Notes under the pieces: model-generated | Seen by the model: only the letters and a program-made list of their open reading frames with translations | What the model was told of the DNA's origin: nothing | Database searches by the model: none | Source of the DNA: Sphingomonas populi | Lineage (GTDB): Bacteria; Pseudomonadota; Alphaproteobacteria; Sphingomonadales; Sphingomonadaceae | Direction: 5' to 3' | DNA: 64,000 bases | Assembly (NCBI RefSeq): GCF_004208535.1 | Contig: NZ_SGIS01000001.1 | Location: forward strand, 62,001-126,000 | Made by a program: the position numbers and the translations under genes | Part shown: one piece after another, positions 6,849 to 15,526 of the stretch | Numbering within the stretch: the stretch's first letter is position 1 | Layout of the letters: each line of letters starts with the position of its first letter

Positions 6849-7014
6849 AGCGAACCATCTAAGCACGGCGGTGCGGCATTGCCATGACGGATTGGTGACG
6901 CGCATGATTTAGCGGGTGGAGTGGTCCCCGCGAACGACCGGCCCGACCTGCGGGATTGCGGAAGGCCGGCTTTTCGAACACGAGGCGACGGCCACACCGG
7001 GAGACGGCAAAGTG

Positions 7015-7647
7015 ATGAAATCGGGATCGATGTTCGCGGCGCTGCTCGCCACGCTGGCGCTGGCGACGCCGCTCCGCGCCGAAGACCCGGTTGATCCCAA
7101 CAGCATCGACATCGTCGACGCGATCGAATGCAGGCTCGATGCGCCCGCCTACACCGGCTTCGCGCTGGCGCTTAACGGCGAGGAGAAGATCGCCGCCAAG
7201 CGCCATTGGGTCCGCATCGCCACCAAGAACGCGTTCATGAACGAATATGATCTGCCCGCGCCGATCACGGTGGCGGGCCATTACAGCACGCGCCGGATCG
7301 CCTTCACCGCCAGCGGCGTCCTCGCCGTCCTCGATCTCGCCGATCCGAACGGGCTCGCGCGCGAACAGGGCATCAAGAACGCGGTCGATCCCGCCCCCTT
7401 GCTCGAAGCCATGATCGCCTCGGGCAAGGCCACGCCTGCGGAAATCGCAGCGGCCACCACGTCGAGCAAATTCCTCGGCGAGAAGATCGTCGCCGATCGA
7501 ACCGAGGCCCCGGCGGCGGGCGAGAGCTACGGCGCGCATACGGTCATCACGCGCAACGTCTCGAACGTCACCACCCATCCGGGCAAGACCTTCTACGGCT
7601 GCTCCTACCGGGTCGAGGTGATCGGCAAGGACGGCCAGCCGCTGTAG
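7015..7647 (+). CDS. Secreted protein of unknown function
   Basis: A 210-residue protein with a signal peptide (MKSGSMFAALLATLALATPLRA, cleavage about residue 22). The mature region has two cysteines (IECRLD and YGCSYR), likely a disulfide, and no enzymatic motif I recognise. ATG 7015 follows a GGGAGACGG ribosome-binding site; the frame is open upstream to 6916 but that extension is not signal-like. It is divergent from the J-domain gene and convergent with rnpB. Confidence 0.75.
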   Translation: MKSGSMFAALLATLALATPLRAEDPVDPNSIDIVDAIECRLDAPAYTGFALALNGEEKIAAKRHWVRIATKNAFMNEYDLPAPITVAGHYSTRRIAFTASGVLAVLDLADPNGLAREQGIKNAVDPAPLLEAMIASGKATPAEIAAATTSSKFLGEKIVADRTEAPAAGESYGAHTVITRNVSNVTTHPGKTFYGCSYRVEVIGKDGQPL

Positions 7648-7813
7648 CGCTGTCCTACGCGGCGACATCCTGCCAGTCTCGCGGCACGTTCTTTGACATC
7701 GCCGACTCCGCGCTCTTGGCGCAAACATGATGCGACGCTGCCACCTTCACCACGTTTGCGAACCGTGCGCTACGTGGGCAACCTTAGCCACGTTTGGCCC
7801 CCGTAAGGGGAAT

Positions 7814-8196
7814 ACCAGAGGGTCTGTAAGCCGGGTTCTGTCCACCCTCTTTACGAAGGATAGGCGACCATTCCTCTAGGGCGACGCTTGCACGCCGCCT
7901 CAAGCAACCAACCCGGACGACGAGCAGAAACGATGCCCATGTGCCGTCCCTATTCGGTCTTGCTCCCGGTGGGGTTTGCCATGCCGCCTGCCGTTACCGG
8001 AGGCGCGGTGCGCTTTTGCCGCACCCTTTCACCCTTGCCTGTCTCCGCGCTCGCGCGCGGCCCATCGGCGGTCTGCTCTCTGTGGCACTGTCCCTGGGGT
8101 CACCCCCGCCGGGCGTTACCCGGCACCGTCGTTTCGCGGAGCCCGGACTTTCCTCGGCATGTGCAAGCACATGACGCGGCCGCCCGACCCTCTGGT
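7814..8196 (-). ncRNA. rnpB: RNase P RNA (M1 RNA)
   Basis: The catalytic RNA of ribonuclease P, which removes 5' leaders from pre-tRNAs. On the minus strand the 5' end reads ACCAGAGGGTCGGGCGG, then the universally conserved GGAAAGTCCGGGCTCC segment. The 3' end has the conserved GACAGAACCCGGCTTACAGACC, and CCCTCTGGT pairs with the 5' end to form helix P1. Length of about 383 nt fits bacterial type A. Ends are set by the P1 pairing. Confidence 0.96.
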
Positions 8197-8205
8197 ACGA
8201 ACGCC

Positions 8206-8895
8206 TTAGTCGTCCCCTTGCGGTTTGGGCAACAGTAAAGCGAGCAGGATGCTGCGGCATTCGCCGTCGATCTCGCCGTCGATCAGTTCGGGGCGGTAGC
8301 GGCGCTGGAACGCGACCACGGCGGCGAGCTTGTCCTTCACGTCATAGCCGAATCGTTCGAGCGCGATCAGGAAGCCCGCATCGCTCCACATCGGGTCCAT
8401 CAGGTTGCGCGTCGGGCGCGGCAACGCGAGCCGGAGCCGGGCAAGGCGGTGCCACGGGAACAGTTCGCCGGGATCTTGCTTGCGCGTCGGCGCGATGTCC
8501 GAATGGCCGACGACGTTGCCGCGCGTGATCGCGTAACGCTCCTTGATATCGCCGACCAGGCCGATCAACGCATCGATCTGCGCCTCGGGAAAGTCGCGAT
8601 ACCCGAATTCGTGGCCGGGATTGACCAGTTCGATCCCGATCGAAGCGCTGTTGACGTCCTCGATCCGCCCCCATCGCGCCGCGCCGGCATGCCACGCGCG
8701 CTTGTCCTCGGCGACGAGCCGGTGAATCGTGCCGTCCTCGTCGATCAGATAGTGCGCGGAAACCTTGGCGGCGGGGTCACACAGCCGCTCCAGCGCCGAT
8801 GCCGCATCCACCATCCCGGTATAATGGAGAACGATCATGGTGACCGGCAGCGCGCGTTCGTCGAAATTGGGGGACGCCGTCTCGATGATCGTCAT
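8206..8895 (-). CDS. N-acetylmuramoyl-L-alanine amidase (AmpD/AmiD type)
   Basis: A 229-residue amidase_2-family zinc enzyme that cleaves the MurNAc-L-Ala bond of peptidoglycan or its turnover products. Candidate zinc ligands are in IVLHYTGM (about 24), RAWHAGAARWG (about 68) and VGHSDIAPTRKQDPG (about 130). A C-terminal peptidoglycan-binding-like helical domain (about 170-222) is present as in AmiD. No signal peptide is seen, so it may be cytoplasmic and act in recycling, or the N-terminus is atypical. It lies 9 nt upstream of the start of rnpB on the same strand. Confidence 0.9.
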   Translation of the reverse strand: MTIIETASPNFDERALPVTMIVLHYTGMVDAASALERLCDPAAKVSAHYLIDEDGTIHRLVAEDKRAWHAGAARWGRIEDVNSASIGIELVNPGHEFGYRDFPEAQIDALIGLVGDIKERYAITRGNVVGHSDIAPTRKQDPGELFPWHRLARLRLALPRPTRNLMDPMWSDAGFLIALERFGYDVKDKLAAVVAFQRRYRPELIDGEIDGECRSILLALLLPKPQGDD

Positions 8896-9054
8896 GCACG
8901 CTCCTGCTTGCCGCCTGCCCAGGCATGTGCGCAGGGCGGATCAAGCGGGTGCGATAGCCAATCTCGCCGCGTTCGCCAACTCATACGCGCCGCAGCGGCG
9001 CAGCCTTGCGCCGCACGGCCGCCGGCCGGCGAAACAGACACCGCGCGACTCCGG

Positions 9055-9420
9055 TCAGGCTAATCCGACGATCTGCAACTTGCTTTCGAGCGTCTCGCGA
9101 TCGAACGGCTTCATGACATATTCGTCCGCCCCCGCCTCGATCGCGGCGCGGATATGCGCCATGCCGTTCTCGGTGGTGCAGAACACCACCTTGGGCCGGC
9201 GCGGGACGTCGGCATCGCGCAGCGCACGCAGGAAATCCATCCCGCTCATCACCGGCATGTTCCAGTCGAGCAACACAACGTCCGGCGCCGACTCCAAGCA
9301 CGCGTCCAGTGCCTGCCGACCATCGCTCGCCTCCGTGACCCTGAAATTGAGCGTTTCGAGAATGTGCCGCGCAACCTTGCGGATCACCTTGGAATCATCG
9401 ACGACCAGACAGGTTTTCAT
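9055..9420 (-). CDS. Single-domain response regulator (CheY-like)
   Basis: A 121-residue stand-alone receiver. Acidic pocket D8/D9, phosphoacceptor D52 in VVLLDWNMPVMSG, the conserved Thr in VVFCTTENG and the Lys in YVMKPFD are all present. It should be phosphorylated by the CheA encoded just upstream. ATG 9420 is preferred over an in-frame TTG at 9426. It is the last gene of the chpT-cheA-cheW-cheY set, after a 69-nt gap. It may control motility, or feed a CtrA-linked pathway as other small receivers do in this class. Confidence 0.9.
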   Translation of the reverse strand: MKTCLVVDDSKVIRKVARHILETLNFRVTEASDGRQALDACLESAPDVVLLDWNMPVMSGMDFLRALRDADVPRRPKVVFCTTENGMAHIRAAIEAGADEYVMKPFDRETLESKLQIVGLA

Positions 9421-9489
9421 TGGCAATCCGTTACACGCGCTAAACCTCCGTTTTGGCGGAAAAAACTTTGCTTCGGGTTAACTCTCGGC

Positions 9490-9915
9490 TCACGCGGCGA
9501 GCGGGAGTGCGCCCGGCACCAGCGCGCGCACATCGATCGTCAGGATCGGTGTGCCGTCGAGTTCGATCGTGCCGTAGCCGATGCTGCTCCACACCCCCTC
9601 CAGCACGACGCCGGAGGCCAGCGGCCGAACCTCGAACGGCGCGATATCCTCCAGCGCGTCGACCAGAATCGCATAATGATGCCCGTCGATGCAGGTGATG
9701 ACCGCGCGGCTGCCGGCGCTCATCCCCCCGCCGAGCACGGCGCGCGGATCAATCACCGTCACAACGCGGCTGCGCAACGCGGCAAGGCCACGCACCTGCG
9801 CTTCGGCGCACGGCACGGGCACGATCGTACCGAGATCGACAACCGACTCGACCTGCGCCGAATCGATCGCGACCGCGCGTCCGGCAAGCTGAGCGATCAG
9901 GAACAGGCCGGTCAT
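9490..9915 (-). CDS. cheW: CheW-like coupling protein
   Basis: A 141-residue CheW-domain protein that normally links CheA to receptors at the membrane. The fold is seen in the pattern FLIAQLAGRAVAIDSAQVESVV, then VRGLAALRSRVVTVIDPRAVLG and ILVDALEDI. Its ATG overlaps the cheA stop by 4 nt (ATGA), so it is translationally coupled to CheA. It is divergent enough from classical CheW to leave its receptor unclear, and no chemoreceptor gene is in the window. Confidence 0.88.
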   Translation of the reverse strand: MTGLFLIAQLAGRAVAIDSAQVESVVDLGTIVPVPCAEAQVRGLAALRSRVVTVIDPRAVLGGGMSAGSRAVITCIDGHHYAILVDALEDIAPFEVRPLASGVVLEGVWSSIGYGTIELDGTPILTIDVRALVPGALPLAA

Positions 9916-12212
9916 ATCCCGACTCCGCTGGACAGGGTCAGCGCCGCGAGCAGCGCTTCGCGGTCGTAGCGGTAGATTGTGCCGGGTTCGGCAGCGGCCT
10001 CGCGCTCGCGGCGCAAGCGCACGACCGGCACCGACGCGTCTGACGCAGGCGTAGCCGCGTCCATCGTCAACACCACGTCTGGCCGATCGCCGCCTTTCAG
10101 CGCCGCCGTCACGCGATAGCCCGCGTTTTCAAGCACCGGCTTGAGGAAGCTCGTCATCCAAACAGTCTCGCTGCCGTCGAGCAAGCAGAGCGGCGCAGCG
10201 GCGCGGGTCGGCAGGTCGCCATGCTCCCCGAATAGCCAGAACAGGTCGAGCAGTTCGATGTGCTGCCCGGCAAGGGCCACCACGCCCGCAACCGGGCCGG
10301 GCACGCGCGCAGGAACGACGATGTCGGGCAGATCGACGATGTCGTGTGCTTCGCGGACTGCATAGGCGATTTCGGTGTCGCCATCGCGCAAGCGAAGGAT
10401 CTGGACCTGATCGTGGTCCGCCCAGTCGCCCTGCGCGACCAGCGGTACGATCCGGCCGTCGAGCGACAGCCGCAACCGCCCCGCCGAATGGCGAATCGCC
10501 TCGGTCGGGACCGACTCGATCCGGTCGATCGCGGCAAGCACCACCAGCCGGCGCACGCCATCGAGATCGTCGAACAGCAGCGCCGGAACAGCGGGAGCCT
10601 CGACCTCGCGCCCGCAACTCTCGGCCTCCGGCTCGCGCCAGAAGCGAATGCCGGCACTCGCGGCGATACCGGCACAATCGAGCAGCAGCATCGGCACGCC
10701 GGTATCGGGCAAGGTGTGGCCGGCATAGAGGCCGGTCGCCATCACCGTCGGCGCGGCGGGCTTGACGACCAGTTCCTCATGATCGAGCACATCGTCGACG
10801 GCGAGCGCATAGCTGCCGCCCGAAATGCTCAGGATCACGAGCTTGCCTGCCGTCCCCTCACGCACGATGCCCAGCGCGCCGGCGAGATCGACCAAAGGCA
10901 GGCGGCGGCCGCGCACGGTGGCGACCGGGGTGCTGCCGAGCATATCGATACGGATCGCCTCGCCGTGGATCGAAACGATCTCATCGATCGTCGGACTGGA
11001 GATCGCAAAGCGCTGGTCGCCCACGCTCACCCCGATCGCGGCGATGATCGACAGCGTCAGCGGCACACGGATGGCGATGGCCAGACCCTTGCCCGGCGTG
11101 TTGGCCAGGTCGATGCGCCCGCCGATCCGCTCGACGTTCGCGCGCACCACATCCATGCCCACACCGCGCCCGGAAATGGCGGTAACGCTCTCCCTGGTCG
11201 TCAAACCAGCTTCGAAGACCAGATCGAGCTTACCGCGATCGCTCAACCGCCGCAGCTCGGCTTCGCTGCGTCCGTCGCGTGCGGCCATCGCCATCAGCGC
11301 ATCGACGTCGATGCCCTGCCCGTCGTCCTCGATCATGATGATGATCTGGTTGCCCGACTGGCGCGCCGAGACGGCAAGCCGCCCATTCTCGCGCTTGCCG
11401 GCCTTGCGCCGCGCCGCCGGCACCTCGATGCCGTGGTCGATCGCGTTGCGCACGATATGGACGAGCGGATCGCGCATCATCTCGATCATCTCGCGATCGA
11501 GTTCGACGTCGCTGCCTTCGATATGCAGCGTCACCGACTTGCCGAGTTCCGCCGCCGTGTCGCGCACCATCCGCGGCAGCGCCGAGAACAACGCGTCGAT
11601 CTTTTGCATGCGCGTGCGCGTGACGGTGTCCCGCATCTCGGCGACGGTGGCGGAAAGCCGATCCAGCGCCGCCTCGGTCGCTGGATCGGCACCCGCGTCG
11701 CGCAGCCGCCGGGCGAGTTCGTTGCGCGCCAACACCATGTCGGACATGCCGTTCATCATGCGATCGAGCAGCTCGACGTTGAGCCGCACACTGCGCGCCG
11801 GAGTGCGCCGCGCCAGCACGACGGGGGCCGGCATCGCCGCCTCTGCGCCTTCGTGGAGCGCGGCGATCAGGAGTTCCTCGCCCGTATCGTGGAGGGGCGC
11901 GCCGGCATCGATCGCCTCGACGATCTCGCCGATGCGATCGACGATCGCGAGCACAGCGTTGACGAGAGCGGTATCGGGCGTGCGCTCGCCCGAGCGCACT
12001 GCCGCGAGCACATCCTCGGCGGCATGGCTCAGCCGGCTGAGCCGTGGCAGATCGAGGAATCCGCAACTGCCTTTCACGGTATGGACGAACCGGAAGATCG
12101 CATCGAGCCGCTCGCGATCGTCCGGCGTCGCTTCCCACGCGACGATCTCGCCGGAAAGCGCCTCCAGCGTCTCGCGCGTCTCGGCGATGAATTCCCGTAG
12201 CAGATCGTCCAT
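9912..12212 (-). CDS. cheA: CheA-type histidine kinase with extra C-terminal domains
   Basis: A 766-residue kinase. The HPt domain has the phosphoryl site H44 in RFVHTVKGSCGF. A short linker (about 110-140) replaces a recognisable CheY-binding P2 domain. The dimerisation domain (about 145-210) is followed by the ATPase domain with N box HIVRNAIDHG, G1 DDGQGID and G2 GRGVGMDVV. A CheW-like domain follows (about 375-510). Then comes a second CheW-like region (about 525-655) and a terminal receiver-shaped stretch (about 665-755) that lacks a clear phosphoacceptor aspartate. It probably phosphorylates the CheY encoded downstream. It overlaps cheW by 4 nt. Confidence 0.93.
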   Translation of the reverse strand: MDDLLREFIAETRETLEALSGEIVAWEATPDDRERLDAIFRFVHTVKGSCGFLDLPRLSRLSHAAEDVLAAVRSGERTPDTALVNAVLAIVDRIGEIVEAIDAGAPLHDTGEELLIAALHEGAEAAMPAPVVLARRTPARSVRLNVELLDRMMNGMSDMVLARNELARRLRDAGADPATEAALDRLSATVAEMRDTVTRTRMQKIDALFSALPRMVRDTAAELGKSVTLHIEGSDVELDREMIEMMRDPLVHIVRNAIDHGIEVPAARRKAGKRENGRLAVSARQSGNQIIIMIEDDGQGIDVDALMAMAARDGRSEAELRRLSDRGKLDLVFEAGLTTRESVTAISGRGVGMDVVRANVERIGGRIDLANTPGKGLAIAIRVPLTLSIIAAIGVSVGDQRFAISSPTIDEIVSIHGEAIRIDMLGSTPVATVRGRRLPLVDLAGALGIVREGTAGKLVILSISGGSYALAVDDVLDHEELVVKPAAPTVMATGLYAGHTLPDTGVPMLLLDCAGIAASAGIRFWREPEAESCGREVEAPAVPALLFDDLDGVRRLVVLAAIDRIESVPTEAIRHSAGRLRLSLDGRIVPLVAQGDWADHDQVQILRLRDGDTEIAYAVREAHDIVDLPDIVVPARVPGPVAGVVALAGQHIELLDLFWLFGEHGDLPTRAAAPLCLLDGSETVWMTSFLKPVLENAGYRVTAALKGGDRPDVVLTMDAATPASDASVPVVRLRREREAAAEPGTIYRYDREALLAALTLSSGVGI

Positions 12213-12252
12213 GAGGCCCCGCGGATCGGCAGCCTCTTTGCCGGTCCAGCCG

Positions 12253-12268
12253 TTAAGGCCGGGTTTAC
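12253..12268 (-). promoter_or_regulatory. Candidate CtrA box upstream of cheA
   Basis: On the minus strand the site reads TAAA-N7-TTAAC, one base off the alphaproteobacterial CtrA consensus TTAA-N7-TTAAC. It lies about 41 bp before the cheA start codon. chpT, the CtrA phosphotransferase gene, is just upstream. Similarity is partial and binding is not shown. Confidence 0.4.
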
Positions 12269-12287
12269 GCTGTTGCCCAGCCCCTCT

Positions 12288-12357
12288 CCGTTCGTGCCGA
12301 GTGAAGTCGAGGCACCTGCGTCCGGCCCTGTCCCTCGACTGCGCTCGGGACGAACGG
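12288..12357. repeat. Palindromic intergenic repeat between chpT and cheA
   Basis: Left arm 12288-12314 (CCGTTCGTGCCGAGTGAAG..) is an imperfect inverted repeat of 12331-12357 (..CTCGGGACGAACGG). It belongs to the same family as the tandem repeat at 5156. It could form a strong hairpin between chpT and cheA and so reduce read-through. Confidence 0.7.
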
Positions 12358-12377
12358 TTTGGGCTAGGTGTTCCGCT

Positions 12378-13028
12378 CTAGCGTGTCTTGAGCGTCGCGC
12401 CGAACAGCAGCACCGGATCGTTCGGCTCGGACACCTGGATCGTGCCGTTCGCCTCCGCCACCAGCGCGTGGACGAGGCAGGCCGCCGCCGCGCGCGGTGT
12501 GACGACCGCATCGACATTCGCGCCGGTCAGCGCGGTGCGCAACTCGGCATCGAGCACGATACGCGGACCATCCGCCCGCACGACGATCTCGACCTGATCG
12601 CCCACGCATTCGGCGCCGACATCGAGTTGACCGCCACGGATCAACGCGTCGCCCGCGATCAGCGCGAGATTGAGCAGCACCTTGATGCCGGCCTTGGGCA
12701 GGATCGGATCTTCGACCAGCCAGCCGAGCTTGACCCGCTGGGTATCGCCAAACAGCCCCTCGATCGCCGCGCGAGCCTCACGCGAATCGATCGTCTCGCC
12801 GAAACCGCCGGCCGCGCCGAACGCGAGTCGAAAGAATTTGAGCTTGTTGGCGGATGCCTTGGCGCTCTCGCTGAGCAATTCGAGGCAACGTGCCCGCATG
12901 TCGGGATCATGCTCGTCGGCGAGCAGTTCGAGGCCGTTGTTGAGCGCGCCCACCGGGCTGAGCAGATCGTGGCAGAGGCGCGAGCACAGCAGGCTGGCGA
13001 AATCGACGGCGTTGATAGTCAAGGACAA
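12378..13028 (-). CDS. chpT: Histidine phosphotransferase ChpT
   Basis: A protein of about 216 residues of the ChpT family (DUF2328). ChpT is a dimeric pseudo-kinase that carries phosphate from CckA to CtrA and CpdR, controlling cell cycle and motility in alphaproteobacteria. The phosphorylated histidine is H20 in LCSRLCHDLLSPVGALNNGLELL, followed by a degenerate ATPase-like domain. The frame starts with TTG at 13028; a second TTG at 13022 has a better-spaced GGAG, so the start is uncertain. It is upstream of cheA, separated by a palindromic repeat. Confidence 0.92.
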   Translation of the reverse strand: MSLTINAVDFASLLCSRLCHDLLSPVGALNNGLELLADEHDPDMRARCLELLSESAKASANKLKFFRLAFGAAGGFGETIDSREARAAIEGLFGDTQRVKLGWLVEDPILPKAGIKVLLNLALIAGDALIRGGQLDVGAECVGDQVEIVVRADGPRIVLDAELRTALTGANVDAVVTPRAAAACLVHALVAEANGTIQVSEPNDPVLLFGATLKTR

Positions 13029-13077
13029 TGCTCCAGCGTGTCGTGCCTATGTGGCCCAGCATCGACTCCGCCGCAAG

Positions 13078-13485
13078 TCAGGTGACGGCGGCGATGCGAT
13101 AGGGCACCGCGACGAAACGGCCATGCGAGTCCGCGCCCTCGGCGCGCCATATGCCGATCTCGGTCCCGGCCGCGATCAGCCAAAGCTTGCCGTCCGCCGC
13201 CGCCATTGCCGCATCGGTCGCGGAGGGGCGCACATCGCCGCTCGGGTGCGAATGCCAATAGCCGATCAGCTTCGCCCCACCCGCCCGCTCGGCGCGGAGC
13301 GCAGCGAAATGCGCGGCAGGATCGATCTCGAAGGTGCGGGCCGGATCGGCGGCGACATTGGCGCACGGCTCGGCTCGATCGACCCGCGCGTCGTCGCCGA
13401 ACAGCAGGCCGCAGACCTCGCGTGCAGGATCTGCATGCGCCGCTGCGATGATGCGATGCAGCGCGGTTCTTGAAATCTCCAACAT
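13078..13485 (-). CDS. JAMM/MPN+ domain metallopeptidase
   Basis: A 135-residue stand-alone JAMM (M67-type) zinc peptidase. The catalytic set is complete: Glu in REVCGLLFG (about residue 23), then YWHSHPSGDVRPSATD, giving the two histidines, serine and aspartate. Prokaryotic relatives remove ubiquitin-like or sulfur-carrier tails, or cleave small peptides in cofactor pathways. No ubiquitin-like or sulfur-carrier gene is adjacent, so the substrate is unknown. It lies upstream of chpT and divergent from rluD, with only 20 bp between the two starts. Confidence 0.88.
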   Translation of the reverse strand: MLEISRTALHRIIAAAHADPAREVCGLLFGDDARVDRAEPCANVAADPARTFEIDPAAHFAALRAERAGGAKLIGYWHSHPSGDVRPSATDAAMAAADGKLWLIAAGTEIGIWRAEGADSHGRFVAVPYRIAAVT

Positions 13486-13505
13486 ATTCCCCAGATTCCT
13501 AGTCT

Positions 13506-14453
13506 ATGGACCGGGGGGTTTCCACCATCGAAGCATGTGTCGCCGACGCCGAAGGGCTGCGGCTCGACCGCGCTTTGGCTGACGCACTGCCGACGATCTC
13601 GCGCGAGCGGCTCAAGGCTCTGATCTCTACCGGCGCCGTCACTGACGCCCAAGGCATTCTGCGGCGCGATCCGGCGAGCAAGGCGGTGCCGGGTGGGCGC
13701 TACCGCGTTACCGTCCCCGATCCCGCGCCCGCGCACAACGAACCGCAGGACATCGCGCTCAACGTCGTGTTCGAGGACGATCATCTGATCGTGATCGACA
13801 AGCAGGCCGGGCTCGTCGTCCACCCGGCGGCGGGCAATTTCGACGGCACGCTCGTCAATGCGTTGCTCCATCACTGCGCGGGGCGGTTGTCGGGGATCGG
13901 CGGGGTCGCACGACCGGGCATCGTCCACCGCATCGACAAGGACACCTCCGGGCTGATGGTCGCCGCCAAGACCGATCGCGCGCACGTCGGCCTTGCCAAG
14001 CAATTCGCCGCGCACAGCATCGACCGGCGCTACAAGGCGATCGTTTCAGGGCGGCCCACCCCCGCGCAAGGCAGCGTCGACGCGCCGCTCGCGCGGAGTC
14101 CGCAGAACCGCAAGAAGGTCGCGATCGTCGCGGGCGGCAAGCGCGCGGTCACGCATTTCAGCACGCTCACCCGCCTGCGCGACGCCGCGCTCGTCGAGTG
14201 CCGGCTGGAGACCGGACGCACGCATCAGGTGCGCGTCCATATGGCGTCGATCGGCCACCCCTTGTTGGGAGACCCGGTCTATGGTAGAACAAAACCGGGT
14301 CACCGATCGGTTCTGGAAACGCTGAATTTCCGCCGGCAAGCGTTGCACGCGGCCCGTCTCGGGTTCATTCACCCGCTAGAAAGCAACGCTTTGGCATTTG
14401 AAAGCGAAATGCCGTCGGACATGCGGGAACTGTTCGATAGTCTTAACGTATAG
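13506..14453 (+). CDS. rluD: RluD-family 23S rRNA pseudouridine synthase
   Basis: A 315-residue RluA-family pseudouridine synthase, best matched to RluD, which modifies helix 69 of 23S rRNA. An S4-like RNA-binding domain (about 17-75) is followed by the catalytic domain with HRIDKDTSGL; D144 is the expected catalytic aspartate. The ETGRTHQVRVHMASIGHPLLGD motif is also intact. It is immediately upstream of rpoH on the same strand with 57 nt between, an order common in alphaproteobacteria. Assignment to RluD rather than RluC is by length and S4 domain. Confidence 0.9.
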   Translation: MDRGVSTIEACVADAEGLRLDRALADALPTISRERLKALISTGAVTDAQGILRRDPASKAVPGGRYRVTVPDPAPAHNEPQDIALNVVFEDDHLIVIDKQAGLVVHPAAGNFDGTLVNALLHHCAGRLSGIGGVARPGIVHRIDKDTSGLMVAAKTDRAHVGLAKQFAAHSIDRRYKAIVSGRPTPAQGSVDAPLARSPQNRKKVAIVAGGKRAVTHFSTLTRLRDAALVECRLETGRTHQVRVHMASIGHPLLGDPVYGRTKPGHRSVLETLNFRRQALHAARLGFIHPLESNALAFESEMPSDMRELFDSLNV

Positions 14454-14510
14454 GTTCAAGCGCGGACGTTGCCTCGCTATCGGGACGTCCGTCACTAAGG
14501 GAGATTGATC

Positions 14511-15416
14511 ATGGCCACCGGCAGCAACGTACCGGCGACGATCCCCGCTCTTGGCGGTGAGGCGAGCCTCAACCGCTATCTGTCTGAGATCAAGAAGTTT
14601 CCGATCCTCGCGCCCGAGCAGGAATATATGCTCGCCAAGCGTTTCGAGGAGCATGGCGATACCGATGCGGCGGCGCAGCTCGTCACCTCGCACCTGCGAC
14701 TCGTGGCGAAGATCGCGATGGGCTATCGCGGCTATGGCCTGCCCGTGTCCGAGCTGATCTCGGAGGGCAATATCGGGCTGATGCAGGGTGTGAAGAAGTT
14801 CGAGGCCGATCGCGGCTTCCGGCTCGCCACGTATGCGATGTGGTGGATCAGGGCGTCGATCCAGGAGTTCATCCTGCGCTCGTGGAGCCTCGTGAAGATG
14901 GGCACTACGGCTGCGCAGAAGAAGCTGTTCTTCAACCTGCGCCGCATGAAGTCCAAGCTCGACGCGTTCGAGGACGGCGATCTCAGCCCGGAGCATCTCG
15001 CCAAGATCGCGCACGACCTCGGCGTGACCGAGGCCGAAGTGACGAGCATGAACCGCCGCATGTCGATGGGCGGTGACACCTCGCTCAACGTGCCGATGCG
15101 CGAGGATGGCGACGGCCAGTGGCAGGATTGGCTTCAGGACGACGCGCCCTTGCAGGACACGATTGTCGCCGATGCGCAGGAGGCCGACGTCCGCCATGCG
15201 ATGCTCGAAAGCGCGATGACCGACCTCAACGAGCGTGAGCAGCACATCCTCACCGAGCGCCGCCTCACCGACGAGCCGAAGACGCTCGAGGAGCTGAGCC
15301 AGGTCTATGGCGTCTCGCGCGAGCGCGTTCGCCAGATCGAGGTGCGCGCGTTCGAGAAGCTGCAAAAGGCGATGATGCGGATCGCCGGCGACAAGCGTAT
15401 GCTCGTCGCCGCTTAA
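14511..15416 (+). CDS. rpoH: RNA polymerase sigma-32 factor RpoH
   Basis: A 301-residue heat-shock sigma factor. Region 2 includes the -10-binding segment FRLATYAMWWIRASIQEFIL. The RpoH box follows as QKKLFFNLRR, which separates RpoH from RpoD. Region 4 with its helix-turn-helix is in LEELSQVYGVSRERVRQIE. ATG 14511 has a GGGAGA site; an in-frame TTG 6 nt earlier is less likely. It directs transcription of chaperone and protease genes. It may share read-through with rluD. Confidence 0.97.
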   Translation: MATGSNVPATIPALGGEASLNRYLSEIKKFPILAPEQEYMLAKRFEEHGDTDAAAQLVTSHLRLVAKIAMGYRGYGLPVSELISEGNIGLMQGVKKFEADRGFRLATYAMWWIRASIQEFILRSWSLVKMGTTAAQKKLFFNLRRMKSKLDAFEDGDLSPEHLAKIAHDLGVTEAEVTSMNRRMSMGGDTSLNVPMREDGDGQWQDWLQDDAPLQDTIVADAQEADVRHAMLESAMTDLNEREQHILTERRLTDEPKTLEELSQVYGVSRERVRQIEVRAFEKLQKAMMRIAGDKRMLVAA

Positions 15417-15436
15417 CAGCGGTTGCGGATCGGCGC

Positions 15437-15479
15437 GCGGGGCGTGATGATGCGGTATGATACACCGCTCACGCCCCGC
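15437..15479 (+). terminator. Hairpin after rpoH
   Basis: GCGGGGCGTGA-type arm ending at 15447 pairs with TCACGCCCCGC at 15469-15479 around a 21-nt loop. It follows the rpoH stop by about 20 bp. No T-run follows, so it may act with Rho or only stabilise the mRNA 3' end. Confidence 0.5.
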
Positions 15480-15526
15480 CGCGCAGGACCACCAATGACG
15501 ACGTTCCACCGCCCCGGCGGCGATCG

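Noticed and set aside
7888..8260. Several short open frames in the rnpB region
   Set aside because: They coincide with conserved RNase P RNA sequence and have no start signals.
10260..12200. Plus-strand open frame of about 640 codons inside cheA
   Set aside because: His/Arg/Asp-rich composition with no motif; it is the shadow of cheA, whose kinase boxes are all present on the minus strand.
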